A stretch of DNA of 64,000 nt from Streptomyces sp. CB02009 (GTDB lineage Bacteria; Actinomycetota; Actinomycetes; Streptomycetales; Streptomycetaceae): contig NZ_LIVV01000010.1 of assembly GCF_001905825.1 (NCBI RefSeq), positions 310,001-374,000 of the forward strand, written 5' to 3'. The notes below the pieces were generated by a model. That model was not told the DNA's origin, did not search any database, and worked only from the letters and a program-made list of their open reading frames with translations. This document shows, one piece after another, positions 17,234 through 25,575 of the stretch; positions within the stretch are counted from its first letter, which is position 1; each line of letters opens with the position of its first letter. The translations under genes were made by a program, and so were the position numbers.

Positions 17234-18682
17234 ATGCCCCTCAACCGCAGAGAGTTCACGAAGCAGTCCGCCGCCGCCGGTGCGGGCCTCGCCCTCACCG
17301 GCGTCGTCGGCGCTCTCGCCACCGCGCCCGAGGCCCTCGCCTCCGACGACCTGGACGCGTACGGAGCCGGTCACGGCCACGACCACGGTCAGGGGAACGG
17401 CCACGGCCACCGGCTCGGGTACGGAGAGCTCGTCGCCGACCCCGAGGGGATGCTCGCCCTGCCCGCCGGGTTCTCGTACCGCGTCATCACCCACAGCGGT
17501 GTGACCCGGCTGGAGTCCGGCGAGTTCACGCCCTCCAACCACGACGGCACCGCCGCCTTCGCCGGACCGCGCGGCACCACGTACCTGGTCAACAACCACG
17601 AGCTCAAGGGCACCCGCGACAAGTGGGCCCACCCGGTCCCGCTCACCGAGGGCCTCGTCTACGACCCGGCGGCGGCCGGCGGCTGCACGGTCGTCGAGGT
17701 GCACCGGGACGGCACCGTCGCCGAGTGGGTCGGCATCGCCGGCACCTCCACCAACTGCGCGGGCGGCAGCACCGCCTGGGGCACCTGGCTGACGGGCGAG
17801 GAGAACTCGGACCGCGCCGGCGTCAACGGCATGACCAAGGACCACGGGTACATCTTCGAGGTCGACCCCCGCGACCGCCGCGCCAACCGCGCACCGAAGC
17901 CCATCAAGGCCTTCGGCCGGTACGACCACGAGGCCGTCGTCATCGACCCCCGGCGCGGCCACGCGTACCTCACCGAGGACGCCTCCAATCCCAACGGGCT
18001 GCTCTTCCGCTGGGTGCCGCCGAAGGGCTTCGAGCACGGCCGGGGCAAGCTCCGTACCCTCGCCGACGACGCCGGTGTGCTCCAGGCCGCCAAGTGTGTC
18101 GACTCCGCCGGCCGCTTCGTGGACGACCTCTCCCGGGCGAGCCGGATCGGCACCGTCTACGGCGTGGACTGGGTCGACGTCCCGGACCGCGACGGCCGCA
18201 CCGTCTCCGTCCGCAAGCAGTTCGCGGACGGCCGGATCACCCGCGCCCGCAAGCTGGAGGGCATGTGGTGGGCCGACGGCGGCGCGTACGTCGTCTCCTC
18301 CTACGCGCGCGAGGAGAGCCCGGGTGCCGCGCACGACGGCCAGGTCTGGTTCTACGACCCCAAGCGCCGCACGCTCACCCTCAAGGTGCTGCTCGGCGTG
18401 AACGCCGCCCCGGACGTGGACGGTGCCTTCGACGGCCCCGACAACATCACCGTCTCCCCGTACGGCGGGCTCGTCATCGCCGAGGACGGCGAGGGCGTCC
18501 AGCACCTCTTCGGCGCCACCGACTCGGGCCGCACCTACCCGATCGCCCGCAACGACCTCAACGGCAGCGAGTTCACCGGCGTGACCTTCTCGCCCGACGG
18601 TGACACCCTGTTCGCGAACATCCAGGACCCGGGCATCATGGTGGCGATCACCGGACCGTGGCGCCGCCAGCCGCGCCGCTGA
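17234..18682 (+). CDS. Tat-exported PhoX-family phosphatase
   Basis: This 482-residue protein has a twin-arginine signal (NRREFTK at 4-10, hydrophobic to about residue 36). A DUF839/PhoX beta-propeller region follows, starting near DPEGMLALPAGFSYRV and including DHEAVV and the C-terminal FSPDGDTLFANIQDPG. PhoX enzymes are calcium/iron phosphatases that release phosphate from phosphoesters outside the cell. Tat export fits metal loading before secretion. The PHO box upstream and, from memory, the position of the PhoP-regulated phosphatase gene phoC (SCO1906) in S. coelicolor support a phosphate-starvation role. A short His/Asp/Gly-rich stretch (about 45-58) may be a linker. Confidence 0.88.
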   Translation: MPLNRREFTKQSAAAGAGLALTGVVGALATAPEALASDDLDAYGAGHGHDHGQGNGHGHRLGYGELVADPEGMLALPAGFSYRVITHSGVTRLESGEFTPSNHDGTAAFAGPRGTTYLVNNHELKGTRDKWAHPVPLTEGLVYDPAAAGGCTVVEVHRDGTVAEWVGIAGTSTNCAGGSTAWGTWLTGEENSDRAGVNGMTKDHGYIFEVDPRDRRANRAPKPIKAFGRYDHEAVVIDPRRGHAYLTEDASNPNGLLFRWVPPKGFEHGRGKLRTLADDAGVLQAAKCVDSAGRFVDDLSRASRIGTVYGVDWVDVPDRDGRTVSVRKQFADGRITRARKLEGMWWADGGAYVVSSYAREESPGAAHDGQVWFYDPKRRTLTLKVLLGVNAAPDVDGAFDGPDNITVSPYGGLVIAEDGEGVQHLFGATDSGRTYPIARNDLNGSEFTGVTFSPDGDTLFANIQDPGIMVAITGPWRRQPRR

Positions 18683-18702
18683 CCTGCACCCGGCCTTCAC
18701 TT

Positions 18703-18753
18703 CTGACCTCTGGTCAGCTCCATGGACTGACATCTAACATGTCAGTCCATGGA
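18703..18753 (+). promoter_or_regulatory. Large perfect palindrome over the GntR gene start
   Basis: Arms 18719-18733 (TCCATGGACTGACAT) and 18739-18753 are perfect 15-bp inverted repeats with a 5-base centre. The right arm includes the ATG (18749) of the GntR gene. A second dyad, CTGACC-TCT-GGTCAG (18703-18717), lies just upstream. Autorepression by the GntR protein is the simplest reading. Confidence 0.75.
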
Positions 18754-19519
18754 CGCATTACGGCCCGTGGGCCGGACCCTGCTGCGAGACCGGGCCTACG
18801 AGGCGCTGCGCGAGGCCATCGTGCGCGGAGACCTCGCCCCCGGCGCCCCCCTCAAGGACGCCGACCTCGCCGACCGGCTCGGGCTCTCGCGCGCACCCGT
18901 GCGCGAGGCGCTGGCCCGGCTCGGCGACGAGGGGCTCGTCGAGTCCAAGCCGCAGAGCTACACCCGGGTGACCCGGCCGGTCAGCCGGGTCGTCCGGGAC
19001 GCCGCCTCGGTGGTCCGGGTGATGCACGAACTCGCCGCCAGGACCGGTGTGCCCCTGCTGGGGCCCGAGGGCATCCGGGCCATGCGCGAGGCCAACGAGC
19101 GCTTCGCCGCGGCCGTCCGCGCCTCCGACGTCGAGGCCGCCCTCCAGGCCGACGACGAGCTGCACCAGGTCCTCGTCGTCGCCAGCGGCAACCACGCGGC
19201 CGCCGCCACGATCGCCCGGTACACCCCTCTGATCCGCCGTGTCGAGCGGCGCCTCTTCGGCGACGCCGGGAGCTGCGGCTCGGCCGAACTGCACGCGCGG
19301 CTCATCGAGGCGTGCGCGGCGGGGGACGCGGGGGAGGCGGTCCGGGTCACCACGGAGATCTGGGCGGCCCTCGAACAGCTCGCGGACGACGCCATCGAGG
19401 TGGCGGAGGTGACGGGCATCCCGGCGCCGGGGTCCGCCCCGTCCGCGGAGTCCCGCACGGCGCCCGAGCCCGCCGCGTCCCCGGCGTCTCCCGCGGCGCC
19501 CGGGTCCGCGGCTCCGTAG
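18749..19519 (+). CDS. GntR-family regulator, probably of acdS
   Basis: This 256-residue protein has a GntR winged helix (about 10-75, LADRLGLSRAPVREALARL) and a helical FCD-type effector domain (about 85-215). The tail is Pro/Ala/Ser-rich. It precedes the ACC deaminase gene in the same direction. Its start codon lies inside a perfect palindrome, so it very likely controls itself, and possibly acdS, in response to ACC or a related amino acid; the effector is inference. There is no Shine-Dalgarno separate from the palindrome. Confidence 0.85.
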   Translation: MDALRPVGRTLLRDRAYEALREAIVRGDLAPGAPLKDADLADRLGLSRAPVREALARLGDEGLVESKPQSYTRVTRPVSRVVRDAASVVRVMHELAARTGVPLLGPEGIRAMREANERFAAAVRASDVEAALQADDELHQVLVVASGNHAAAATIARYTPLIRRVERRLFGDAGSCGSAELHARLIEACAAGDAGEAVRVTTEIWAALEQLADDAIEVAEVTGIPAPGSAPSAESRTAPEPAASPASPAAPGSAAP

Positions 19520-19640
19520 CGCGCCCGGACCACCCCGCCCGCCCGCGACCCGCGCCCCTCTCCACGCCGCCCGTGTCCGGCCCGCGAGCCGTCCTCACGG
19601 GCGGCCGCACCCGTCTCCGTCCCGTCCTCGCACGGGTCTC

Positions 19641-19688
19641 CGCACCCGCACCCGCACCCGCACCCGCACCCGCATCCGCACCCGTATC
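19641..19688 (+). repeat. Hexanucleotide array (CGCACC)8
   Basis: Eight tandem hexamers, six exact CGCACC and two with one or two changes, sit in the 216-bp gap between the GntR gene and acdS. Length may vary between strains by slippage and so alter spacing upstream of acdS. Confidence 0.85.
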
Positions 19689-19735
19689 CCTGTCCAGGAA
19701 CGTCGACCAGCAGCCGTCACTCACCGGGAGCCGCA

Positions 19736-20755
19736 TTGCCGATCACCGACTTCGACCGCTACCCGCTCCTCTTCGGGCCCTCGCCGGTCCACCCCCTCGA
19801 ACGGCTCACCCACCACCTCGGCGGCGCCACCCTCTGGGCCAAGCGCGAGGACTGCAACTCCGGTGTGGCGTACGGCGGGAACAAGACCCGCAAGCTGGAG
19901 TACCTGGTCGCCGACGCCCTCGCCCAGGGCTGCGACACCCTCGTCTCCATCGGCGGCGTCCAGTCCAACCACACCCGCCAGGTCGCCGCCGTCGCCGCCC
20001 GCGCCGGGCTGCGCTGCGTCCTCGTCCAGGAGAGCTGGGTCGACTGGCCCGACTCCGTCTACGACAAGGTCGGCAACATCCTGATCAGCCGCCTCGCGGG
20101 CGCCGACGTGCGCCTGGTGAAGGCGGGCTTCGGGATCGGCTTCAAGGAGAGCTGGGAGCTGGCCCTGCGGGAGGTCGAGGAGAGCGGCGGGAAGCCGTAC
20201 GCGATCCCGGCGGGCGCCTCGGACCACCGGCTCGGCGGGCTCGGCTTCGCGAACTGGGCGTACGAGGTGGCGGACCAGGAGCGTGAGCTCGGCGTCTTCT
20301 TCGACACGGTGGTCGTCTGCTCGGTGACCGGCTCCACCCAGGCCGGCATGGTCGCGGGCTTCGCCGCGCTCGCCGAGGAGGTGGGCGGCCCGGCCCGCCG
20401 GATCATCGGCGTCGACGCCTCCGCGAAGCCCGTACCGACGCATGAGCAGATCACCCGGATCGCCCGGGACACCGCCGCGCTCATCGGGGTCGAGCGCCCG
20501 GTGACGGCCGCCGACGTCGAGCTGGACGAGCGGTACCACGCCGGGGTGTACGGCGTCCCGGACGAGGCCACCCTCGACGCGATGAGGCTCGCCGCCCGCA
20601 CCGAGGGCATGGTCACCGACCCGGTGTACGAGGGGAAGTCGATGGCGGGACTGATCGATCTGGTGGACCGGGGGGAGATCGGCCGGGACTCGACCGTGCT
20701 CTACGCCCACCTCGGCGGCCAGCCCGCCCTCAACGCGTACAGCGCCCTGTTCTGA
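19736..20755 (+). CDS. acdS: 1-aminocyclopropane-1-carboxylate (ACC) deaminase
   Basis: This 339-residue PLP enzyme breaks the ethylene precursor ACC into 2-oxobutyrate and ammonia. The PLP lysine is K50 (GGNKTRK). The residues that separate true ACC deaminases from D-cysteine desulfhydrases are present: Y298-E299 in VYEGKS and L326 in YAHLGG. These correspond to Tyr294, Glu295 and Leu322 of the Pseudomonas enzyme with a constant offset of four. TTG 19736 is chosen because GGGAG lies five bases upstream and the protein then starts like its family. Plant-associated streptomycetes use this enzyme to lower plant ethylene. The stop codon sits in a 22-bp tandem duplication. Confidence 0.93.
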   Translation: MPITDFDRYPLLFGPSPVHPLERLTHHLGGATLWAKREDCNSGVAYGGNKTRKLEYLVADALAQGCDTLVSIGGVQSNHTRQVAAVAARAGLRCVLVQESWVDWPDSVYDKVGNILISRLAGADVRLVKAGFGIGFKESWELALREVEESGGKPYAIPAGASDHRLGGLGFANWAYEVADQERELGVFFDTVVVCSVTGSTQAGMVAGFAALAEEVGGPARRIIGVDASAKPVPTHEQITRIARDTAALIGVERPVTAADVELDERYHAGVYGVPDEATLDAMRLAARTEGMVTDPVYEGKSMAGLIDLVDRGEIGRDSTVLYAHLGGQPALNAYSALF

Positions 20756-20764
20756 CCGCGCGGA

Positions 20765-20805
20765 CCCCCTGTTCCGACCGGGCGGACCCGGTTCGGAACA
20801 GGGGG
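20765..20805. terminator. Bidirectional terminator between acdS and the TerD gene
   Basis: CCCCCTGTTCCGACCGGG (20765-20782) pairs with 20787-20805, leaving one bulged base and a 4-base loop. It lies between convergent genes. Confidence 0.85.
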
Positions 20806-20815
20806 ATCCGGTCGC

Positions 20816-22060
20816 TCAGAGTGCCTGGGCGGCCGGCTTCACCATGCCCCGGACGGTCCGCGACTTCACGAACTCGCCCATCGCCGTCATCTCCCACTCG
20901 CCGGTGAACTGCTTGATCAGCTTGGCCATCATCACGCCGGTCTGCGGCTCGGCGGTGGTCAGGTCGAAGCGGACCAGCTCCTCGCCCGTCGCCGCGTCGA
21001 TCAGCCGGCAGTAGGCCTTGGCGACCTCGGTGAACTTCTGGCCCGAGAACGAGTTCACGGTGAAGACCAGGCCGGTCGCGTCGGCGGGCAGCCGGCCGAG
21101 GTCGACGACGATCACCTCGTCGTCGCCCGCGCCCTCACCGGTGAGGTTGTCGCCGGAGTGCTTCACCGAGCCGTTGAGGATGGACAGCTTGCCGAAGTAG
21201 CAGCTGTCGAGGTGGTTGCGCTGCGGGCCGTACGCGATGACGGAGGCGTCCAGGTCGATGTCCTTGCCCCGGTACGCGGGCTCCCAGCCGAGGCCCATCT
21301 TGACCTGGGAGAGCAGCGGGCGGCCGCCCTTGACCAGGGACACCGTCTGGTTCTTCTGGAGGCTGACCCGGCCCTTGTCGAGGTTGATCTTGCCGGAGGC
21401 GGCGGGGACCGGGGGAGCGGCCGGCGCGCCGGCCGCGATGCGGGGGTCCACGGCGGCGACGGGCGGCGCCGGCGGGACCGGGGGCGCCACCGGCGGGGCG
21501 ACGGGCGCGGGCGGGGCGACGGGGGCCGGTGCGGCCGCGGCCGGGGCGGCGGCCGGCTCGTCGTCCACCGAGACGCCGAAGTCGGTCGCGATGCCCGCGA
21601 GGCCGTTCGCATAGCCCTGGCCGACGGCGCGGGCCTTCCACGCGCCGTTGCGCAGGTAGATCTCGACGACGACGAGCGCCGTCTCGGTGGCCAGCTGGGG
21701 AGGGGTGAAGGTGGCGAGGACGCTGCCGTCGTCCGCGTTGCGAAGGGTGGCGGTGGGCTCGATGCCCTGGAAGGTCTGGCCCGCGGCGTCGGGGCTCGCG
21801 GTGACGACGATCCTCTCGATGCCGGCCGGGACGGCGCCGGTGTCCACCAGGATCGCGTCGGGGGCGGCACCGCCGCCGGAGCGGTAGGTGACGCCGGGGC
21901 CGGACGGCTGGTTGTAGAAGATGAAGTCGTCGTCCGAGCGCACCTTGCCGTTGGCGCCGAGCAGCAGGCCCGAGACGTCGAGCCGCACCGGGGCGGCGAC
22001 GTCCACCGCCACGCGAGCGACGGTGAGGGGGATGTTCGAGCCGGGGGTCATTGCGGTCAT
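20816..22060 (-). CDS. Double TerD-domain tellurite-resistance/stress protein
   Basis: This 414-residue protein has two TerD domains, about 5-175 and 225-410, joined by a long Pro/Ala/Val linker (about 177-222). Each holds acidic metal-binding segments: SDDDFIFYNQ in the first, and DLDASVIAYG and GAGDDEVIVVDLGRLP in the second. TerD proteins bind calcium and form cytoplasmic complexes linked to tellurite, phage and cell-surface stress. A start at 22051 (MTPGSNIPL) is equally likely. No other ter genes are adjacent. Confidence 0.88.
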   Translation of the reverse strand: MTAMTPGSNIPLTVARVAVDVAAPVRLDVSGLLLGANGKVRSDDDFIFYNQPSGPGVTYRSGGGAAPDAILVDTGAVPAGIERIVVTASPDAAGQTFQGIEPTATLRNADDGSVLATFTPPQLATETALVVVEIYLRNGAWKARAVGQGYANGLAGIATDFGVSVDDEPAAAPAAAAPAPVAPPAPVAPPVAPPVPPAPPVAAVDPRIAAGAPAAPPVPAASGKINLDKGRVSLQKNQTVSLVKGGRPLLSQVKMGLGWEPAYRGKDIDLDASVIAYGPQRNHLDSCYFGKLSILNGSVKHSGDNLTGEGAGDDEVIVVDLGRLPADATGLVFTVNSFSGQKFTEVAKAYCRLIDAATGEELVRFDLTTAEPQTGVMMAKLIKQFTGEWEMTAMGEFVKSRTVRGMVKPAAQAL

Positions 22061-22096
22061 GCCAGGGCTAACGATCCGGGTCCCTTTGCCGTTCCC

Positions 22097-22336
22097 TTAC
22101 CCTCGGCCGGTTCGGCCACCTTGATTACGGGGGTGGTTCCTCGCCTGCCGCTCGTTGCCGAAGCGGTACGCGCCCGTCCACCGGGCCATGACGAGCTGGG
22201 CGTCGCCCGACTCGACCTCGGCGAGGAACTTCTCCGCGCGGGCGCCGCGCAGCACGCCCGCGGCGCGGCCCAGGTGGGTGAGGACCACCGAGCCGTCCCG
22301 GCGCTGTTCGTAGGTGAATCCATGGGGTCGTGGCAT
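22097..22336 (-). CDS. Small conserved streptomycete protein, unknown function
   Basis: This protein of about 79 residues starts MPRPHGFTYEQRRDGSVVL and contains EKFLAEVESGDAQLVMARWT. I recall close relatives throughout Streptomyces, but no function. GGCAGGA lies about eight bases before ATG 22336, so this start is favoured over ATGs at 22345, 22372 and 22393. The tail is basic (ERQARNHPRN). It is divergent from the AraC-type regulator and lies just upstream of the TerD gene on the same strand. Confidence 0.75.
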   Translation of the reverse strand: MPRPHGFTYEQRRDGSVVLTHLGRAAGVLRGARAEKFLAEVESGDAQLVMARWTGAYRFGNERQARNHPRNQGGRTGRG

Positions 22337-22445
22337 GCCGGGCATCCTGCCGTTCCCGGTCAGATCCGTCATATGAATATTCTTTCGACCCATGGGTGCA
22401 GTGGGGGCGCAGGGGCCGGTGGTACCGGCGGGGGCGGGGGGCGCT

Positions 22446-23420
22446 GTGAGACCGGTCGACAGGAACTGTTTCCGGACACAGGACGTGGACGAGGCACGCG
22501 TCGAGCTCGACGCCCGCTACTACGCGAACCGGATGGACCTCGTCGACCGCGAGCACCGCCCCTTCGCGGCCCGCTTCGACACGGTCGTGCTCGGCCCGCT
22601 GGTCATCGGCGACCTGAGCTGCGGCGCCGATGTGCGGATGAGCTTCGGGGAACTGGGCGCCTACCACCTGAACGCGCCGCTCAGCGGGCGGATGGAGATG
22701 CGCCAGGGCGGTGCCTCCGTCGTCGCGACGGAGGCCGAGGCCCTGCTCCTCGACCCGGCGGGCGACACCTTCCTCGACCGCTGGACCGGGGACTGCAGGA
22801 CCCTGTCGGTGAAGGTCGGGGCGGCCGAACTGCGCGACCGCCTGGAGGCGCTGATCGGCCGCCCGCCCCGGGGCCCGCTCGTCTTCGCGCCCGGCCTGGA
22901 CATCACCCGCGGTCCCGGTCTGAGCTGGGTGCGCTTCGCCCGCCAGGTCGCCGCGGAGGCCCTGGCCGGAGAGGGCCTCGCCCGGCACGAACTGGTGGCG
23001 CGCCCCTTGCAGGAGGCCCTGCTCAACGGGCTGCTGCTGGCCGCCGAGCACCCCTGGCGCGAGGCGCTCGCGCACCCGGGGGAGCCGCGGCGGCCGGCTC
23101 CGGTCAAGCGGGTGATGGACGCGGTGCGGGAGCGGCCCGAGCATCCCTTCACGACCACCGAGCTGGCCGCCCTCGCCCGGGTGAGCGTGCGCCGGCTCCA
23201 GGAGTCGTTCCGCGAGTACGTGGGGATGTCGCCGATGGCGTACGTACGGGAGGTCCGCCTCGACCGGGTCCGCGAGGAGCTGCGGGCGGCCGCACCGGAC
23301 GAGGTGGGCGTGAGCGAGGTGGCCTGGCGCTGGGGCTTCGCCCACCAGGGCCGCTTCGCGGCGCGCTACCGGGAGAAGTTCGGCGAGTCGCCGTCGGAGA
23401 CCTTGCGCGGGTGCCGCTGA
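22446..23420 (+). CDS. AraC-family regulator with AraC_binding_2 domain
   Basis: This 324-residue protein has an N-terminal cupin-like effector domain (about 15-190) of the kind paired with NAC/FeaR-like regulators and a C-terminal double helix-turn-helix (about 215-320, TTELAALARVSVRRLQESF and VAWRWGFAHQGRFAARY). GTG 22446 follows a G-rich ribosome site; ATG 22392 would add 18 residues but has none. Targets and effector are unknown. It is divergent from the small conserved gene. Confidence 0.82.
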   Translation: MRPVDRNCFRTQDVDEARVELDARYYANRMDLVDREHRPFAARFDTVVLGPLVIGDLSCGADVRMSFGELGAYHLNAPLSGRMEMRQGGASVVATEAEALLLDPAGDTFLDRWTGDCRTLSVKVGAAELRDRLEALIGRPPRGPLVFAPGLDITRGPGLSWVRFARQVAAEALAGEGLARHELVARPLQEALLNGLLLAAEHPWREALAHPGEPRRPAPVKRVMDAVRERPEHPFTTTELAALARVSVRRLQESFREYVGMSPMAYVREVRLDRVREELRAAAPDEVGVSEVAWRWGFAHQGRFAARYREKFGESPSETLRGCR

Positions 23421-23726
23421 GAGGGCTGTGCGATGTCCGCGCGACGGCTGCTGGGCGTTCGGCGTGCGCCGGGGCGCACAAGGGGGCGCGTAATTCTCTG
23501 ACCGGCGGGGTTCCCTGCGTCAACCCACCGCGCATTCCGGACAGGGGTCGCGTTCCGCGGCTCGCGATGATCTTCGTCCGGGCCTACGGTGGGCAGGTCC
23601 GGCCGCCAGCGTGCGCGCCGTGACCCGGGCCCCGGCCGGCTCCCCCGTATCAGTCCGGCCGGGTCCTGCGTACCCCTCCCGCCGGCCTCTGCCGCTCCCG
23701 CTCGCCCGCCGGTCACGCCGGGATTC
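23421..23726. other. Intergenic gap between convergent genes
   Basis: These 306 bp lie between the AraC gene and the convergent SDR gene. I see no gene with plausible start and composition, no RNA gene and no strong hairpin. Short C- and G-rich stretches such as GCCGGCCTCTGCCGCTCCCG are present. Confidence 0.5.
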
Positions 23727-24485
23727 TCACGCGAGCCCTCCGTTGCTCATCAGCAGCTGCCCGTTGATCCACTGGCCTTCGGGGGAGCAGAGGAAGTCGA
23801 CCAGGTGCGCGGTGTCCCGAGGGGTGCCGAGGCGGCCGAGCGGCGTCTGGCGCACCATCTCCTGCCGGAGCGGCTCCGTCATCCATCCGGTGTCCACCGG
23901 ACCCGGATTGACGACGTTGGCGGTGACCCCGAGGTGGGCGAGCTCGCGCGCGGCGGCCAGGGTGATGCGGTCGAGCGCGCCCTTGCTCGCCCCGTACGGA
24001 AGGTTCCCCACGGTGTGGTCGCTCGTCAGGGCGACGACACGGCCGGTCCCCTGAGGGCCGGTGAACCGGCGGCCGTACTCCCGGATCAGCAGCCAGGACG
24101 CGCGCGCGTTGACCGCGAAATGCCGGTCGAAGCTCTCGACGGTGGTGTCCAGGAGCCCGGAGTCGACCGACTCGCAGTGGCACATGACGAGCGCCGTGAC
24201 CGGGCGCCCGAGCCGCTCCTCGGCCGTGTCGAAGACGCGTCCGGGCGCCTCGGGGTCGGCCAGGTCGGCCTCGACGGCCGCGCAGGCGGCGCCCCGCGCG
24301 GTGAGCCGTCCGGTGACGGCCGCGGCCGCGCCCCGCTCCTCGCCCCACTCCATCCGCCGGTCGTACGGGGTCCAGTACGTGAACGCGATGTCCCAGCCGG
24401 ACTCCGCGAGGCGGTCGGCGATGCCCGCGCCGATGCCGACCGTCCGGCCGACGCCGGTCACGAGGGCGAGTGGGCGGTGGCCCAT
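23727..24485 (-). CDS. SDR-family oxidoreductase of the uronate dehydrogenase operon
   Basis: This 252-residue short-chain dehydrogenase has TGVGRTVGIGAG at the nucleotide site, so a longer, less usual glycine loop. The usual Y-x3-K is present as YGASK near residue 170, and a C-terminal NGQLLMSNGGLA ends the fold. It is the second gene of a two-gene operon, 20 bp after the uronate dehydrogenase-like gene, with AGGAG before its ATG. Substrate unknown; sugar-acid or polyol oxidation is suggested by neighbours only. Confidence 0.82.
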   Translation of the reverse strand: MGHRPLALVTGVGRTVGIGAGIADRLAESGWDIAFTYWTPYDRRMEWGEERGAAAAVTGRLTARGAACAAVEADLADPEAPGRVFDTAEERLGRPVTALVMCHCESVDSGLLDTTVESFDRHFAVNARASWLLIREYGRRFTGPQGTGRVVALTSDHTVGNLPYGASKGALDRITLAAARELAHLGVTANVVNPGPVDTGWMTEPLRQEMVRQTPLGRLGTPRDTAHLVDFLCSPEGQWINGQLLMSNGGLA

Positions 24486-24505
24486 GGTGTGCTCCTGTCG
24501 TCGTG

Positions 24506-25315
24506 TCAGTGCGGCCACCGGGGCGGGGTCACGCAGAAGTGGCCGCCCAGGTAGAGGGCGTCGGCGCTGTCCTCGGGAGGGAGGCCCTTGGCGGCGATGA
24601 GCTTCTCCGCGTAGACCTCCGAGTCGTCCTGCGGGGCGTACCCGAGCGCCCTGGCCGAGGAGAGGTCCCACCACGCGCGCGTGTTGGCGGACGAGCCGTA
24701 CACGACCGTGTGGGCCACGTCCTCGGCGGTGAGCGCGGCGTGCAGGAGTCGGGCGCCGTCGGCGGGGCTGAGCCACATCGACAGCATCCGGACGGAGGTG
24801 GGCTCGGGGAAGCAGGAGCCGATGCGGACCGACACGGTCTCGACGCCGTGCAGGTCCCAGTAGAGCTGGGCCAGGTCCTCGCCGAAGCACTTGGACAGGC
24901 CGTAGAAGGTGTCGGGGCGGTGCGGGGTGCCGACCGGCACGAGGGGGTCGCCCTCGCGCGGCTGCCGGGTGAAGCCGACGGCGTGGTTGCTGGAGGCGAA
25001 CACCACGCGCGGGACGCCCTCCTCGCGTGCGGCCTCGTAGAGGTGGTAGGTCCCGGCGATGTTGGCGGCCATGATCTTGTCGAAGGTCGACTCCAGGGAG
25101 ATGCCCGCCAGGTGCACGATCGCGTCGACGCCCCGGACCGCCTCGCGCAGTGCCGCGCGGTCGGCGAGGTCGGCGACGATCGCGTCCGGCGCCCCCGGCA
25201 CGGGGGCGACGTCCAGGAGGCGGAGCTCGTAGCCGTACGGGGGCAGCAGCTCCCGCATCAGCGTGCCGACGCCTCCGGCGGCGCCGGTGAGCAGGACGGT
25301 GCGGGGTACGGCCAT
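24506..25315 (-). CDS. NAD-dependent epimerase-fold protein, likely uronate dehydrogenase
   Basis: This 269-residue extended-SDR protein has TGAAGGVG (about 10-17), a downstream DVA acidic turn, the HLAGIS segment, SSNHAVGF and YGLSK as catalytic Y-x3-K. Together with its length these match uronate dehydrogenases (Udh), which oxidise D-glucuronate or D-galacturonate to aldarolactones. A divergent neighbour is KdgD, which acts later in the same oxidative pathway, and this supports the call. ATG 25315 is preceded by GGAGGAGA. It leads a two-gene operon with the SDR. Confidence 0.82.
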   Translation of the reverse strand: MAVPRTVLLTGAAGGVGTLMRELLPPYGYELRLLDVAPVPGAPDAIVADLADRAALREAVRGVDAIVHLAGISLESTFDKIMAANIAGTYHLYEAAREEGVPRVVFASSNHAVGFTRQPREGDPLVPVGTPHRPDTFYGLSKCFGEDLAQLYWDLHGVETVSVRIGSCFPEPTSVRMLSMWLSPADGARLLHAALTAEDVAHTVVYGSSANTRAWWDLSSARALGYAPQDDSEVYAEKLIAAKGLPPEDSADALYLGGHFCVTPPRWPH

Positions 25316-25346
25316 GGAGCGGATCTCCTCCGTCGGGCGGCGTGCG

Positions 25347-25527
25347 GTGGCATTCAACTGCACGCCGTGGCATTCACGTGAGCGGAATTCACAACCGTGG
25401 ACACGCTAGGGAGCGGTCCGACGGAGCGTCAAGAGTCTGCGGTGGGGTGCGTTCCCTCCTTGACCGGCCCTTCCGTGCTGTTCTAGCGTGCGAGGCGTCA
25501 GTGTTCAAGAATATGGATGACAGTCAT
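25347..25527. promoter_or_regulatory. Divergent promoter region between udh-like and kdgD genes
   Basis: GTGGCATTCA occurs twice, at 25347-25356 and 25367-25376, with a 20-bp period. On the kdgD side lie GTGTTCAAGAATA (25501-25513) and the dyad ATGAC-A-GTCAT (25517-25527). GTGTTCAAGAATA resembles half of the IclR-type site at 46259-46276. These are candidate regulator sites only. Confidence 0.4.
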
Positions 25528-25575
25528 AACTGTGCACGAGATGGCCCTGCACGACGGACTTCCCTGGGAGCGACC

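Noticed and set aside
19736..20755. D-cysteine desulfhydrase
   Set aside because: Glu299 and Leu326 match the ACC deaminase-specific residues.
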